Source of the DNA: Providencia heimbachae ATCC 35613
Lineage (GTDB): Bacteria > Pseudomonadota > Gammaproteobacteria > Enterobacterales > Enterobacteriaceae
Assembly (NCBI RefSeq): GCF_001655055.1
Contig: NZ_LXEW01000017.1
Coordinates: forward strand, 38,167 to 102,166
Reading direction: 5' to 3'
DNA: 64,000 nt
Part shown: positions 1 through 8,841 of the stretch, one piece after another
Layout: each line of letters begins with the position of its first letter
Numbering within the stretch: the stretch's first letter is position 1
Made by a program: the position numbers and the translations under genes
Notes under the pieces: model-generated
The model's database searches: none
What the model was told of the DNA's origin: nothing
The model's input: the letters and a program-made list of their open reading frames with translations, nothing else

Positions 1-102
1 AGTACCGATTTCCAACAAATTATTTCGAGTACTTTTAGTGCGATAATCTGGGTTTCCTACTTTCTGCGTTCAAAACGGATAGCACAGGTTTTTACGCAAT
101 AA
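1..102 (+). CDS. DUF2569-type membrane protein, C-terminal end (partial)
   Basis: Frame 1 is open from the first base to a TAA at 100-102 and encodes 33 residues. The tail has a hydrophobic stretch followed by IWVSYFLRSKRIAQVF. That pattern (IW-x-x-YFL-[RK]-S-[KR]-R-V) closes DUF2569/YdgK-type small membrane proteins, as I remember the family. Only the last transmembrane segment and the cytoplasmic tail are inside the window. The gene runs toward nagE, so the hairpin just downstream may end both transcripts. The family assignment rests on about 15 residues. Confidence 0.5.
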   Translation, partial: STDFQQIISSTFSAIIWVSYFLRSKRIAQVFTQ

Positions 103-108
103 TTGTCA

Positions 109-144
109 TAAAAAAAATGCCAGTTAACCGAAGTTAGCTGGCAT
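109..144 (-). terminator. Rho-independent terminator of nagE
   Basis: On the minus strand a 12-bp stem with one C-A mismatch (arms 133-144 and 117-128) closes a UUCG-type tetraloop and is followed by a run of T from 117 down to 110. It lies 27 bases beyond the nagE stop. On the plus strand the downstream tract is poorer in T, so it would be only a weak terminator for the DUF2569 gene. Confidence 0.8.
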
Positions 145-170
145 TTATATCTAAAACTAATTTAAAAGGA

Positions 171-2204
171 TTATTTTAATACGTTATAAATAACCGTTTT
201 ACCGGCAATCACTTCGCCTTCAACTAAAATCTCAACCCCTGCAAAATCATCAATATTACTGATAATGACAGGGCTAATCATAGATTTTGCATTAGCTTCA
301 AGGAAGGCTAGATCCAAGTTTAGAATTGGCGTTCCCGCTTCAACTTCAGCGCCCTCTTCAACTAAACGAGAACAACCTTCTCCTTTCAGTGCCACGGTAT
401 CGATGCCCATATGAACAATCAGCTCAACACCATTTTCTGTTTCCAAACAGAAGGCATGGTTAGTTTCAAAGATTTTAACCACTGTACCCGATGCAGGTGC
501 AAGTACTTCACTGCTTGTCGGCTTGATAGCAATACCATCACCTACAATACGGCTTGAGAATGCTTCATCAGGCACATCGTCGAGTGAATAAACTTGACCA
601 CTAACAGGCGCAACCAACGATAAAACGATATTTCCTTTCGCTTTAGCTGGCTCACTGGCTTTTACGGCTGCCACTGCCGCAGCGGCTACTGGAGCAGATG
701 CTGCAATAGGGCCTTTGGCGATAACGTCCGTCATTGCTTTAGCGACTAATTCAGCTCGAGTACCGACAATCACTTGTACGTTTTGTTTGTTCAGGCGGAT
801 AACCCCTGCTGCACCTAAACGTTTCGTCATCGCATCATTCACGACCGACGAATCTTTAACAGTTAGGCGCAAACGGGTAATACACGCATCAATATTCACG
901 ATGTTGTCGCTACCACCCACAGCAGAAACATACTGACGAGCTTCTTTTTGGATATCACTATCACCATTGTTAGCTGCGCTTAAACTCTCATCATAACCAT
1001 CAATAGTTTCGTCATCTGAACTTTCTTCACGACCTGGGGTTAACAGGTTGAATTTACGTATCATGAAACGGAAAATTACATAGTAAATACAGAAGAAAAC
1101 CAAGCCTTGAACAATCAACATAAACCACTTAACGGCTAATGGGTTACGTGTTTGTAATAGCATATCGACTAAACCAGCACTGAAGCCGAATCCTGAGATC
1201 CACTCCATGGATGCTGCAATATAAATAGAGATACCGGTTAATAGTGCGTGAATAACATACAACACAGGTGCCACGAACATAAATGAGAATTCAAGTGGTT
1301 CGGTAATACCTGTAAAGAAGGCAGCAAATGCCCCCGCAATCATGATACCAGCGACTTTGGCTTTATTTTCAGGACGCGCGCAATGATAGATAGCTAATGC
1401 CGCACCGGGTAAACCAAACATCATAATTGGGAAGAAACCTGCCTGATAACGACCGGTAATGCCAACAGTTGCTAGACCTGCATCGATGGACTTAGCACCG
1501 CCAAGGAAGTTAGGAATATCATTAATACCCGCAACATCAAACCAGAATACGGAGTTCAATGCATGATGCAGACCAACAGGAATAAGTAAACGGTTAAAGA
1601 ATCCGTAAATACCCGCGCCCACTGAGCCCATATCTTTAATGCTTTCACCGAAAGAAACTAATCCGTTATACACCACTGGCCAGACATACATCAGTATGAA
1701 TGCCAGAATGATCATCAGGAATGAAGTTAAAATCGGTACAAGGCGGCGACCACTGAAGAATGACAACGCTTTAGGTAGTTCGACACCACTATAGCGATTA
1801 TACAATTCAGCTGACAACACACCCACTAAGATACCAACAAACTGGTTATTGATTTTATTGAACGCCGCTGGCACTGATTCCAATGGTACATTCATAATCA
1901 TGGAATAAGATGCAGGAGAACACAGGGTTGTGACGACTAAAAAGCCGACAAAACCGGTTAGCGCAGCAGCACCATCTTTATCTTTTGACATTCCATAGGC
2001 AACACCGATCGCAAACAGCACGGACATATTATCAATAATTGCCGCACCAGATTTAATCAGTAACGCCGCGATTGCGCTATTGGCTCCCCAACCATCTGGG
2101 TCAATCCAATAACCAATCCCCATTAGGATTGCTGCGGCAGGTAGTACTGCAACTGGCACCATAAGTGCCCTACCAATCCGCTGTAAGTAGCTAAGAATAT
2201 TCAC
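171..2204 (-). CDS. nagE: PTS N-acetylglucosamine transporter, EIICBA
   Basis: NagE imports N-acetylglucosamine across the inner membrane and phosphorylates it to GlcNAc-6-P with phosphate passed from HPr. The 677 residues hold the three expected domains in order. A hydrophobic EIIC glucose-family channel occupies about 1-385. EIIB follows at about 415-495, with the phosphocysteine in IDACITRLRL. An Ala-rich linker leads to EIIA at about 530-677, with the active histidine in LIVHMGIDTV. The start has a strong GGGGGAG Shine-Dalgarno nine bases upstream. The gene is divergent from nagBAC and shares its regulatory region, as in E. coli. Length and domain order match the E. coli enzyme and nothing is broken. 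Confidence 0.96.
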   Translation of the reverse strand: MNILSYLQRIGRALMVPVAVLPAAAILMGIGYWIDPDGWGANSAIAALLIKSGAAIIDNMSVLFAIGVAYGMSKDKDGAAALTGFVGFLVVTTLCSPASYSMIMNVPLESVPAAFNKINNQFVGILVGVLSAELYNRYSGVELPKALSFFSGRRLVPILTSFLMIILAFILMYVWPVVYNGLVSFGESIKDMGSVGAGIYGFFNRLLIPVGLHHALNSVFWFDVAGINDIPNFLGGAKSIDAGLATVGITGRYQAGFFPIMMFGLPGAALAIYHCARPENKAKVAGIMIAGAFAAFFTGITEPLEFSFMFVAPVLYVIHALLTGISIYIAASMEWISGFGFSAGLVDMLLQTRNPLAVKWFMLIVQGLVFFCIYYVIFRFMIRKFNLLTPGREESSDDETIDGYDESLSAANNGDSDIQKEARQYVSAVGGSDNIVNIDACITRLRLTVKDSSVVNDAMTKRLGAAGVIRLNKQNVQVIVGTRAELVAKAMTDVIAKGPIAASAPVAAAAVAAVKASEPAKAKGNIVLSLVAPVSGQVYSLDDVPDEAFSSRIVGDGIAIKPTSSEVLAPASGTVVKIFETNHAFCLETENGVELIVHMGIDTVALKGEGCSRLVEEGAEVEAGTPILNLDLAFLEANAKSMISPVIISNIDDFAGVEILVEGEVIAGKTVIYNVLK

Positions 2205-2260
2205 AAACTCCCCCTTTATAGCCCGATTATTGTCCCATTTACGGGATCTTATTTTTCATA

Positions 2261-2296
2261 CACCTAAAGAATAGTTTAGGTGATTGAGAGTATCAA
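2261..2296 (-). promoter_or_regulatory. Candidate nagE promoter with leader inverted repeat
   Basis: On the minus strand a -35-like TTGATA (2296-2291) and a -10-like TATTCT (2273-2268) are separated by 17 bp. The -10 lies inside a perfect 8-bp inverted repeat, CACCTAAA (2261-2268) and TTTAGGTG (2275-2282), around a 6-base spacer. The repeat could be an operator half or a hairpin at the start of the nagE mRNA. An alternative promoter (TTGCAA, 16 bp, TAAACT) overlaps the NagC-like box just upstream. Not tested. Confidence 0.4.
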
Positions 2297-2314
2297 TTTG
2301 ATAGTTTAAATTAA

Positions 2315-2335
2315 TTGTTTCGCGTTGCAAAATAA
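2315..2335. promoter_or_regulatory. NagC-like operator, nagE side
   Basis: Read on the minus strand this 21-bp stretch has TTATTTT at one end, GAAACAA at the other and a GC-containing centre. That is the general form of NagC/Mlc boxes. It is the partner of the box at 2409-2429, with centres about 94 bp apart. In E. coli NagC binds two such operators about nine turns apart and loops the DNA between nagE and nagB. Pattern plus spacing make this likely; binding is inferred. Confidence 0.6.
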
Positions 2336-2344
2336 ATAGGTGAA

Positions 2345-2366
2345 ATTTGTGATAAAAGTCAACGAA
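2345..2366. promoter_or_regulatory. Possible CRP site between the two NagC boxes
   Basis: TGTGA (2348-2352), six bases, then TCAAC (2359-2363). The left half matches the CRP consensus fully and the right half in three of five bases. E. coli has a CRP site in the corresponding place between the NagC operators. This is a half-strength match and could be chance. Confidence 0.35.
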
Positions 2367-2408
2367 TAGATCGATGCCATGCCTAAATTAGTGGCTATTA
2401 TCCAAAAC

Positions 2409-2429
2409 TTATTTTATGATTAAAAATAA
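2409..2429. promoter_or_regulatory. NagC-like operator, nagB side
   Basis: A near-perfect AT-rich palindrome: TTATTTT, seven bases, AAAATAA. It resembles NagC boxes and sits about 94 bp from the nagE-side box. The rest of the 463-bp nagE-nagB gap holds no gene. A TATAAT at 2533-2538 lacks a good -35, so the nagB start site is not placed. Confidence 0.6.
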
Positions 2430-2667
2430 CTTTTTTACAGTATTAAACGGTATATTCTCAACGCGATGAAAAATGCCTGTTGCTGCGACAATCGATAGCA
2501 TCGAAACAACAAACAAAGTCACCAAATAATCCTATAATTTAGGTAGCTAAGTACAATCAACGCATACACAATTTTAATGATGACGAGTATTCCTATATCC
2601 AATGAATAAAATCAGGGATACACATATATATGAAAGATTTCACAGACTTAATTAGAGGTAAAATGAC

Positions 2668-3471
2668 ATGAGGCTTCTCCCACTGAATAATGCGCATGAT
2701 GTCGGTGTATGGTCCGCACAATATATCGCTGATAAAATCAACGCATTCAACCCAACGACAGATCGCCCATTTGTGCTTGGGCTGCCTACTGGTGGAACCC
2801 CCCTTGCGACTTACAAAGCATTAATTGCTTTATACCAAGCAGGGAAAGTGAGTTTTAAGCATGTTGTAACATTCAACATGGATGAATATATCGGTATTCC
2901 AGCCGATCATCCGCAAAGTTATCGAACCTTTATGTTTGAAAACTTCTTTAATCATATTGATATTCAAGAACAAAACGTCAATTTATTGAATGGCAATGCG
3001 CCTGATGTTGATGCGGAATGCCAACGTTATGAAGATAAAATAAAATCCTATGGGAAAATTAATTTATTCATGGGTGGTGTGGGTAATGATGGTCATATCG
3101 CATTCAATGAGCCCGGCTCATCACTCAATTCCCGTACCCGCATCAAGACCTTAACACCTGAAACACGCCAAGCAAACTCTCGTTTTTTTGACAACGATAT
3201 CAATCAAGTGCCTAAGTTTGCATTAACCGTTGGCGTCGCGACATTAATGGATGCAGAGGAATTAATGGTGCTGGCAACGGGTGCCAACAAAGCAAATGCT
3301 GTTCATGCCGCTGTCGAAGGCTCAATTAACCACTTATGGACCGTGAGCTGCGTACAAATGCACCCAAAAGCGCTGATCGTCTGTGACGAACCTGCAACGC
3401 TTGAATTAAAAGTTAAAACACTTAAATATTTCAAACAGCTAGAATCAGAAATTATTGAAAAGTTTAACTAG
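2668..3471 (+). CDS. nagB: Glucosamine-6-phosphate deaminase
   Basis: NagB converts glucosamine-6-phosphate to fructose-6-phosphate and ammonia, feeding amino sugars into glycolysis in the cytoplasm. The 267-residue product is collinear with the 266-residue E. coli hexamer. It shows the phosphate-binding loop LPTGGTPL near residue 40, the catalytic region TFNMDEYIG near 70 and [14 protein letters not shown] near 140. An AGAGGT Shine-Dalgarno lies upstream of the ATG. nagA follows after 86 bases. Control by NagC and the inducer GlcNAc-6-P is inferred from the operators in front of it. Confidence 0.97.
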   Translation: MRLLPLNNAHDVGVWSAQYIADKINAFNPTTDRPFVLGLPTGGTPLATYKALIALYQAGKVSFKHVVTFNMDEYIGIPADHPQSYRTFMFENFFNHIDIQEQNVNLLNGNAPDVDAECQRYEDKIKSYGKINLFMGGVGNDGHIAFNEPGSSLNSRTRIKTLTPETRQANSRFFDNDINQVPKFALTVGVATLMDAEELMVLATGANKANAVHAAVEGSINHLWTVSCVQMHPKALIVCDEPATLELKVKTLKYFKQLESEIIEKFN

Positions 3472-3557
3472 TACGATACCCCAATAATATTAAATAGCCG
3501 GTCAGTGAATACGGATCGGTGAATGTTTTTTCTTTCAGAGATCAGGAGTTTTAAGCC

Positions 3558-4724
3558 ATGTATGCACTCACTAATTGCATTATTTATACCGGTCATGAAA
3601 GACTGGATAACCATGCGGTCATCATTGATGGTGAAATCATTAAAGATGTTTGTCCTGTCTCTGAGCTACCTGCAACAATCACTCGGCACGATTTAAAAGG
3701 TGCGGTGCTTTCCCCTGGATTTATTGATTTACAAGTCAATGGCTGTGGCGGTGTGCAATTCAATGACAATAAAGAAAATGTGACATTGAAAAACCTCGAA
3801 ATAATGCAAAAAGCCAATCAACGCACGGGGTGCACCAGTTACCTACCAACATTAATCACCTGTTCGGATGATCTTATGAAGCACGGTATCAGCGTGATGG
3901 CTGAGTACTTAAAAGATCATAAAAACCAAGCGCTTGGTTTACATCTTGAAGGTCCATATATTAATGTTATTAAGAAAGGGACACATAACCCTGAGTTTAT
4001 TCGCCAACCTTCCGCTGAAATGATTGACTATCTCGCCGCTCATGCTGATGCCATCACCAAAGTAACATTAGCACCAGAAATGGTTGATAAACGCTTTATT
4101 CATCAATTGAAAGAGGCTGGCATTATCATTTCAGCAGGCCACTCAAATGCGACTTACGAAGAAGCTAAACTCGGTTTTAAAGCGGGGATCCGCTTTTCAA
4201 CACACCTTTTCAATGCGATGCCATATATTTCAGGTCGTGGCCCAGGCTTAGTCGGCGCTATCTATGATACACCCGAAGTTTACGCTGGCATTATTGCAGA
4301 TGGTCTTCATGTTCAGTGGGCTAATATTCGTAATAGCAAGCAACTTAAAGGCGATAAACTGATTTTAGTGACGGATGCAACAGCACCAGCAGGTATTGAT
4401 CCTCAAACTGGTGAAATGGATCATTTTATCTTTGCAGGGAAAACAATATACTACCGTGATGGATTGTGTGTTGATGAAAACGGCACACTCAGCGGTTCAT
4501 CTCTCACCATGATTGATGCCGTTAAAAATAGTGTAGAACACGTAGGCATAGCATTAGGTGAAACATTAAGAATGGCGACACTCTATCCAGCAAGAGCGAT
4601 AGGTGTAGACGCGACTTTAGGTTCCATCGTTCCCGGTAAAATTGCTAACTTAACTGCGTTTAACCACGACTTCCGAGTCCTTGCCACTTATGTGAACGGA
4701 GAAGAAGTCTACAAAAATGAGTAA
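3558..4724 (+). CDS. nagA: N-acetylglucosamine-6-phosphate deacetylase
   Basis: NagA removes the acetyl group from GlcNAc-6-P, the product of NagE, giving the substrate of NagB. The 388 residues form an amidohydrolase-fold protein. The metal and substrate motifs [19 protein letters not shown] and THLFNAM are in the expected order, and VTDATAPAG comes near the C-terminus. It is about six residues longer than I recall for E. coli NagA. The start has an AGGAG Shine-Dalgarno and nagC begins seven bases after the stop. Removing acetyl from GlcNAc-6-P also removes the NagC inducer, so the enzyme limits its own induction. Confidence 0.96.
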   Translation: MYALTNCIIYTGHERLDNHAVIIDGEIIKDVCPVSELPATITRHDLKGAVLSPGFIDLQVNGCGGVQFNDNKENVTLKNLEIMQKANQRTGCTSYLPTLITCSDDLMKHGISVMAEYLKDHKNQALGLHLEGPYINVIKKGTHNPEFIRQPSAEMIDYLAAHADAITKVTLAPEMVDKRFIHQLKEAGIIISAGHSNATYEEAKLGFKAGIRFSTHLFNAMPYISGRGPGLVGAIYDTPEVYAGIIADGLHVQWANIRNSKQLKGDKLILVTDATAPAGIDPQTGEMDHFIFAGKTIYYRDGLCVDENGTLSGSSLTMIDAVKNSVEHVGIALGETLRMATLYPARAIGVDATLGSIVPGKIANLTAFNHDFRVLATYVNGEEVYKNE

Positions 4725-4731
4725 ATAGCTA

Positions 4732-5955
4732 ATGAATCAAAGCCACTCGCTAAAGCAAATTGGTAATATTGATCTCGTAAAACAACTGAATAGTGCCGTG
4801 GTATATAGCCTGATTGACCAAAATGGGCCAATATCAAGAATTCAAATCGCGGAACAAAGCCAACTTGCCCCAGCAAGTGTCACTAAGATCACACGCCAGT
4901 TACTCGAACGTGGTTTAATTAAAGAAGTTGATCAACAGGCCTCCACAGGAGGCCGTCGTGCCATCTCCATCGTTTCTGAGTATAAAAATTTTCATACCAT
5001 TGGTGTGCGCCTAGGCCGCTACGATGCGACCATTGCACTGTATGATCTCAGTGGAAAAATGATTATTGATGGCCACTACCCCATCATAGAGCAATCACAA
5101 CAAGCCGTTGAACAGAAACTCATTGCGGCTTTAGAAGACTTTATTGATATCAGCCAAAAGCGCATTAAAGAGCTTATCGCTATTTCGGTTATTCTTCCCG
5201 GTCTCGTCAATCCTAATCGCGGCATTGTGCATTACATGCCTCATATTAAGGTTGATAATTGGCATCTTATCGATAACCTGCAAAACCATTTTAATATTAC
5301 CTGTTATGCCGGGCATGATATTCGTAGCTTGGCACTGGCAGAAAGCTATTTTGGGGCAACTCGAGACTGTGAAGATTCACTGCTGGTACGAATTCACCGC
5401 GGTGCAGGGGCAGGTTTAGTTATTAATAAAGAGATACTGCTCAATCATCGTGGAAATTTAGGGGAAATTGGCCATATTCAAGTCGACCCTCTGGGTGAAC
5501 TTTGCCACTGTGGTAACTTTGGTTGCCTTGAGACTATTGCTTCCAACCAAGCTATCGAAGCGCGCGTAAAACAACGCTTAGAGCAAGGCTATGCAAGCTC
5601 CCTGACACTAGAAACCTGTACTATTTCGCATATTTGTCAGGCAGCTAATAAAAATGACCCTCTGGCAACAGAAGTGATCCAGCATGTTGGTCGACAAATC
5701 GGTAAAGCTATCGCCATCACAATTAACTTATTTAATCCCGAAAAAGTGGTGATCGCCGGCGATATTACTGAAGCTGAACAAATTTTGCTGCCTGCGATCC
5801 AAAGTTGTATTGATACTCAAGCCCTAAAAGGGTTTCGTGAGAACTTACCGATTGTGACTTCTCAGCTTGTTCATAACTCGGCTATTGGTGCTTTCGCTCT
5901 TACAAAACGAGCAATGTTAAATGGTGAGTTGCTGCAAAAATTATTTGAGAATTAG
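4732..5955 (+). CDS. nagC: NagC, ROK-family repressor of amino-sugar genes
   Basis: NagC represses nag genes until GlcNAc-6-P binds. The 407 residues have an N-terminal winged helix at about 20-65 (RIQIAEQSQLAPASVTKITR) and a ROK domain. The structural zinc site is complete: H248, then C258, C260 and C265 in LCHCGNFGCLE. The gene follows nagA closely with a weak Shine-Dalgarno, suggesting translational coupling. Unlike E. coli, no nagD or asnB follows; the tRNA operon is next. The candidate operators are at 2315-2335 and 2409-2429. Confidence 0.95.
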   Translation: MNQSHSLKQIGNIDLVKQLNSAVVYSLIDQNGPISRIQIAEQSQLAPASVTKITRQLLERGLIKEVDQQASTGGRRAISIVSEYKNFHTIGVRLGRYDATIALYDLSGKMIIDGHYPIIEQSQQAVEQKLIAALEDFIDISQKRIKELIAISVILPGLVNPNRGIVHYMPHIKVDNWHLIDNLQNHFNITCYAGHDIRSLALAESYFGATRDCEDSLLVRIHRGAGAGLVINKEILLNHRGNLGEIGHIQVDPLGELCHCGNFGCLETIASNQAIEARVKQRLEQGYASSLTLETCTISHICQAANKNDPLATEVIQHVGRQIGKAIAITINLFNPEKVVIAGDITEAEQILLPAIQSCIDTQALKGFRENLPIVTSQLVHNSAIGAFALTKRAMLNGELLQKLFEN

Positions 5956-6021
5956 GCAAAAAATCACAACCAGTGAATTGTTACGATTCATAATTTTTTC
6001 AATTATAGGGTTGTTTTTTGC
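5956..6021 (+). terminator. Probable terminator of nagBAC
   Basis: Right after the nagC stop, GCAAAAAA and ACAACC pair with GGTTGT and TTTTTGC at 6009-6021, leaving a two-base bulge and a long internal region that holds a smaller hairpin. The 3' arm is itself T-rich. The fold is unusual in having a wide loop, so this is a moderate call. Confidence 0.45.
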
Positions 6022-6092
6022 TGTCTTTATGGACAAAATGATTATTCATCAAACAAACAGACGCATTTTCTAAAAAATAGTGCAAAAAGCTG

Positions 6093-6121
6093 TTGACTGT
6101 ACTGCTTGTAATTAGCATAAT
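6093..6121 (+). promoter_or_regulatory. tRNA operon promoter
   Basis: TTGACT (-35, 6093-6098), a 17-bp spacer and CATAAT (-10, 6116-6121), followed at once by GCGCCCCGC. A GC-rich discriminator after a near-consensus promoter is typical of stable-RNA promoters under stringent (ppGpp) control. The first tRNA begins about 32 bases after the expected start site. Confidence 0.8.
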
Positions 6122-6159
6122 GCGCCCCGCAACGCCGATGAAGGTAATGCAAAAGAGTT

Positions 6160-6236
6160 GGCTATGTAGCTCAGCTGGTTAGAGCACAACACTCATAATG
6201 TTGGGGTCACAGGTTCGAATCCCGTCATAGCCACCA
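6160..6236 (+). tRNA. tRNA-Met(CAU), elongator type, copy 1
   Basis: A 77-nt cloverleaf with acceptor arms GGCTATG and CATAGCC, encoded CCA, a CTCATAA anticodon loop with CAT, and the GGTTCGAATCC T-arm. It closely resembles E. coli metT/metU. It is the first gene of the cluster and is identical to the copy at 6597-6673. Confidence 0.96.
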
Positions 6237-6241
6237 TATTT

Positions 6242-6326
6242 GCGGGAGTGGCGAAATTGGTAGACGCACCAGATTTAGGTTCTGGCGCCGCAAGGTGTGC
6301 AAGTTCAAGTCTTGTCTCCCGCACCA
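6242..6326 (+). tRNA. tRNA-Leu(UAG), copy 1
   Basis: An 85-nt class II tRNA with a long variable arm, anticodon TAG in GATTTAGGTT, acceptor GCGGGAG/CTCCCGC and encoded CCA, like E. coli leuW. Its T-stem is GCAAG/CTTGT, weaker than the GCGAG/CTCGC of copy 2. It starts five bases after tRNA-Met. Confidence 0.96.
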
Positions 6327-6357
6327 TTTTCCTTCTCGGTAGAATTGAATTTAAGAT

Positions 6358-6432
6358 TGGGGTATCGCCAAGCGGTAAGGCACCAGGTTTTGATCCTGGC
6401 ATTCCCAGGTTCGAATCCTGGTACCCCAGCCA
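6358..6432 (+). tRNA. tRNA-Gln(UUG), copy 1
   Basis: A 75-nt tRNA with acceptor TGGGGTA/TACCCCA, anticodon TTG in GGTTTTGATCC and encoded CCA. It resembles E. coli glnU/glnW and is identical to the third copy at 6792-6866. Confidence 0.96.
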
Positions 6433-6464
6433 TCTTAATAAAATTTATTGCGAGTATCCTCGGA

Positions 6465-6539
6465 TGGGGTATCGCCAAGCGGTAAGGCACCAGGTTTTGA
6501 TCCTGGCATCCCCAGGTTCGAATCCTGGTACCCCAGCCA
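6465..6539 (+). tRNA. tRNA-Gln(UUG), copy 2
   Basis: A 75-nt tRNA differing from copies 1 and 3 by a single T-to-C change in the variable region (CATCCCCAGG instead of CATTCCCAGG). It lies between the two Met-Leu-Gln units. Confidence 0.96.
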
Positions 6540-6596
6540 ACTACTTCCCTATCAGGGTTGTCTTAGAGTAATTTCTTTAGTACTGAATATTAGAAT

Positions 6597-6673
6597 GGCT
6601 ATGTAGCTCAGCTGGTTAGAGCACAACACTCATAATGTTGGGGTCACAGGTTCGAATCCCGTCATAGCCACCA
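6597..6673 (+). tRNA. tRNA-Met(CAU), elongator type, copy 2
   Basis: A 77-nt tRNA identical in sequence to the copy at 6160-6236. It opens the second Met-Leu-Gln unit after a 57-base spacer. Confidence 0.96.
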
Positions 6674-6678
6674 TGTTT

Positions 6679-6763
6679 GCGGAAGTGGCGAAATTGGTAG
6701 ACGCACCAGATTTAGGTTCTGGCGCCGCAAGGTGTGCGAGTTCAAGTCTCGCCTTCCGCACCA
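6679..6763 (+). tRNA. tRNA-Leu(UAG), copy 2
   Basis: An 85-nt tRNA with the same anticodon and body as copy 1 but acceptor GCGGAAG/CTTCCGC and T-stem GCGAG/CTCGC. The acceptor difference from copy 1 is a paired, compensatory change, so both copies should fold and function. My recollection of E. coli has tRNA-Gln rather than Leu in this part of the cluster. Confidence 0.96.
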
Positions 6764-6791
6764 TTCCCTTGAAGGGAACAAGATTTTAAAT

Positions 6792-6866
6792 TGGGGTATC
6801 GCCAAGCGGTAAGGCACCAGGTTTTGATCCTGGCATTCCCAGGTTCGAATCCTGGTACCCCAGCCA
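6792..6866 (+). tRNA. tRNA-Gln(UUG), copy 3
   Basis: A 75-nt tRNA identical to copy 1. It is the last gene of the operon. No convincing GC-rich terminator follows; the nearest inverted repeat is AT-only at 6928-6944. Confidence 0.96.
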
Positions 6867-7410
6867 ATCCCTCGTTAGATAATATTCCCATAATTTAAAG
6901 CAATATCCCCCCCTGCAATAATCCCTATTTTTACCAAGTAAAAAACTTAATCTTATTATCAATTTTAATACGTAATCACGTAAATCCATCTTTTATTTTG
7001 CTTCCCTTTTACGCTATTGCTCCGTCCCGAACTCTGACCAATCACCGATATAACGCTATTCTAGTTACCTTGACGTTTATTTAACACTATGATTATTAAT
7101 TAACCGCCACTTAATTTTTCAGAGTGTTATCAAAGCAACATTTCAGACATATTATTTACCTTTGCATAACTTTTCTATTAATTATGTGACTTCTATCATT
7201 TCTATTTAGCAGGCTAAAGTGGTAATCTGCCCGCGAATTGTAGTTAGGTAAGATTAATCGTAAATGCGCTATTTTCAGCCTCTTATCATTAAAAATTTCT
7301 GTCCAATCTTCCATTCCATAAAAATCAGTTCTCAAAACCTAAAACATTAGTTCAAAAAAAACCTAATAATTATAAATTGCCATCACGCAATATTTTTACA
7401 GAGAAAATTT
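6867..7410. other. Intergenic region before dctA
   Basis: This 544-bp AT-rich stretch has no credible gene. It contains a short AT-only inverted repeat (TTTTTAC 6928-6934, GTAAAAA 6938-6944) that might weakly end the tRNA transcript. It also has a CRP-like element, TGTGA at 7185-7189, six bases, then TCATT, with only the left half well matched. E. coli dctA is CRP-activated, so a CRP site is expected here, but this candidate is weak. Confidence 0.4.
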
Positions 7411-8766
7411 ATGCGAAACATAATAAAGCAACCACTATATAAAATCCTATATGTACAGGTTATTGTCGCCATCGTGCTGGGTATCGCGTTAGGCCACTTT
7501 TTCCCGGACGTAGGGGAATCATTAAAACCGCTTGGTGATGCTTTCATCAAAATCGTTAAAATGATTATCGCCCCCGTTATTTTCCTGACAGTCGTGACTG
7601 GTATATCGGGTATGTCTAATATGAAAGCGGTAGGAAGCGTTGCGGGTAAAGCAATGCTGTATTTCATTACCTTTTCAACCGTTGCCTTGATTATCGGCCT
7701 TATCGTTGCCAATGTTATTCGTCCTGGTGATGGTCTTAATATTGACCCTGCAACGCTGGATAATGCCAAAGTGGCTGGTTATGTCGCAAAAGCGCACGAA
7801 TCCTCCATTGTCGGCTTCTTTATGAATATCATCCCTGACACGGTGATAAGCCCATTGGTGAATGGCAACATTCTACAGGTTCTATTTATTGCGGTTATTT
7901 TTGGATTGGCACTAGCAGCGACAGGTAAGCACGGAGAGCCCATCGTCAAGCTGCTACAAAACTTCTCTGAGCCCGTATTTAAAATGGTTGCCATGTTAAT
8001 GAAGCTAGCGCCTATCGGGGCATTTGGTGCGATGGCATTTACCATTGGTAAATATGGAATATCCTCCATCGGTAACCTGATGATGTTGATAATGACATTC
8101 TATATCACTTCATTGTTGTTTGTTTTAGTGGTACTGGGCGCTGTTGCGAAATATAACGGCTTCTCCATTATCCAATTAATTAAATATATTAAAGATGAAT
8201 TATGGCTAGTGTTAGGTACTTCATCTTCAGAGGCTGCATTACCAAGCCTAATGCGAAAAATGGAACATGCGGGTTGTGAGAAATCTGTCGTGGGGCTTGT
8301 CATCCCGACCGGTTATTCATTTAACCTTGATGGTACTAATATTTATATGACCATGGCTGCGCTGTTCATTGCACAAGCCACTAATATCGAACTCTCCATT
8401 TGGGAACAAGTTTCGTTATTATTAGTTGCAATGATCAGTTCTAAAGGGGCTGCGGGTGTAACTGGTGCAGGTTTCATCACCTTAGCCGCAACATTAATGG
8501 TTGTTCCAAGTATCCCTGTCGCAGGTATGGCACTGATCCTCGGTATTGACCGCTTTATGTCTGAGTGCCGCGCACTGACCAACTTAGTCGGCAATGCCTG
8601 CGCCTGTATCGTTGTTGCGCGTTGGGAAAAAGAGTTAGATACCGAAAAACTCGCGCACGCGTTCTCCGCTAAAAATGAAACGCTTGATGATGTCCTTACC
8701 GAAGATGACAACATCAATACAGATGTCAGTGAAGCTCAACCGATTGACCTTGCTAACAACAAATAA
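7411..8766 (+). CDS. dctA: C4-dicarboxylate:cation symporter, DctA type
   Basis: A DAACS-family secondary transporter of the inner membrane that takes up succinate, fumarate, malate and aspartate with cations. The 451 residues show the family signature throughout: [16 protein letters not shown] near 50, the serine-rich hairpin [11 protein letters not shown] near 270, GYSFNLDGT near 305 and [14 protein letters not shown] near 345. These match E. coli DctA more closely than GltP. The C-terminal 40 residues are acidic and hydrophilic, with no recognised domain. The gene stands alone between the tRNA operon and ubiF; I recall a different position in E. coli. A shared terminator follows. Confidence 0.9.
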   Translation: MRNIIKQPLYKILYVQVIVAIVLGIALGHFFPDVGESLKPLGDAFIKIVKMIIAPVIFLTVVTGISGMSNMKAVGSVAGKAMLYFITFSTVALIIGLIVANVIRPGDGLNIDPATLDNAKVAGYVAKAHESSIVGFFMNIIPDTVISPLVNGNILQVLFIAVIFGLALAATGKHGEPIVKLLQNFSEPVFKMVAMLMKLAPIGAFGAMAFTIGKYGISSIGNLMMLIMTFYITSLLFVLVVLGAVAKYNGFSIIQLIKYIKDELWLVLGTSSSEAALPSLMRKMEHAGCEKSVVGLVIPTGYSFNLDGTNIYMTMAALFIAQATNIELSIWEQVSLLLVAMISSKGAAGVTGAGFITLAATLMVVPSIPVAGMALILGIDRFMSECRALTNLVGNACACIVVARWEKELDTEKLAHAFSAKNETLDDVLTEDDNINTDVSEAQPIDLANNK

Positions 8767-8783
8767 TATTAGTTCTAATACGA

Positions 8784-8813
8784 AATAAGCGGCTAAATAG
8801 CCGCTTATTTTTT
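8784..8813 (+). terminator. Terminator shared by dctA and ubiF
   Basis: A perfect 12-bp inverted repeat, AATAAGCGGCTA (8784-8795) and TAGCCGCTTATT (8798-8809), with a T run after it on the plus strand. The convergent ubiF ends 28 bases away, and the AT-rich flank would let the hairpin act on the minus strand too. Confidence 0.85.
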
Positions 8814-8841
8814 GTCATCTGCTAAATCTCAGATAGTATGG

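Noticed and set aside
6928..6944. AT-only hairpin as terminator of the tRNA operon
   Set aside because: The seven-bp stem has one G-C pair and would be too weak alone.
6193..6989. Several 60-107-codon frames over the tRNA cluster
   Set aside because: They are translations of tRNA genes; repeated peptides mirror the repeated tRNAs.
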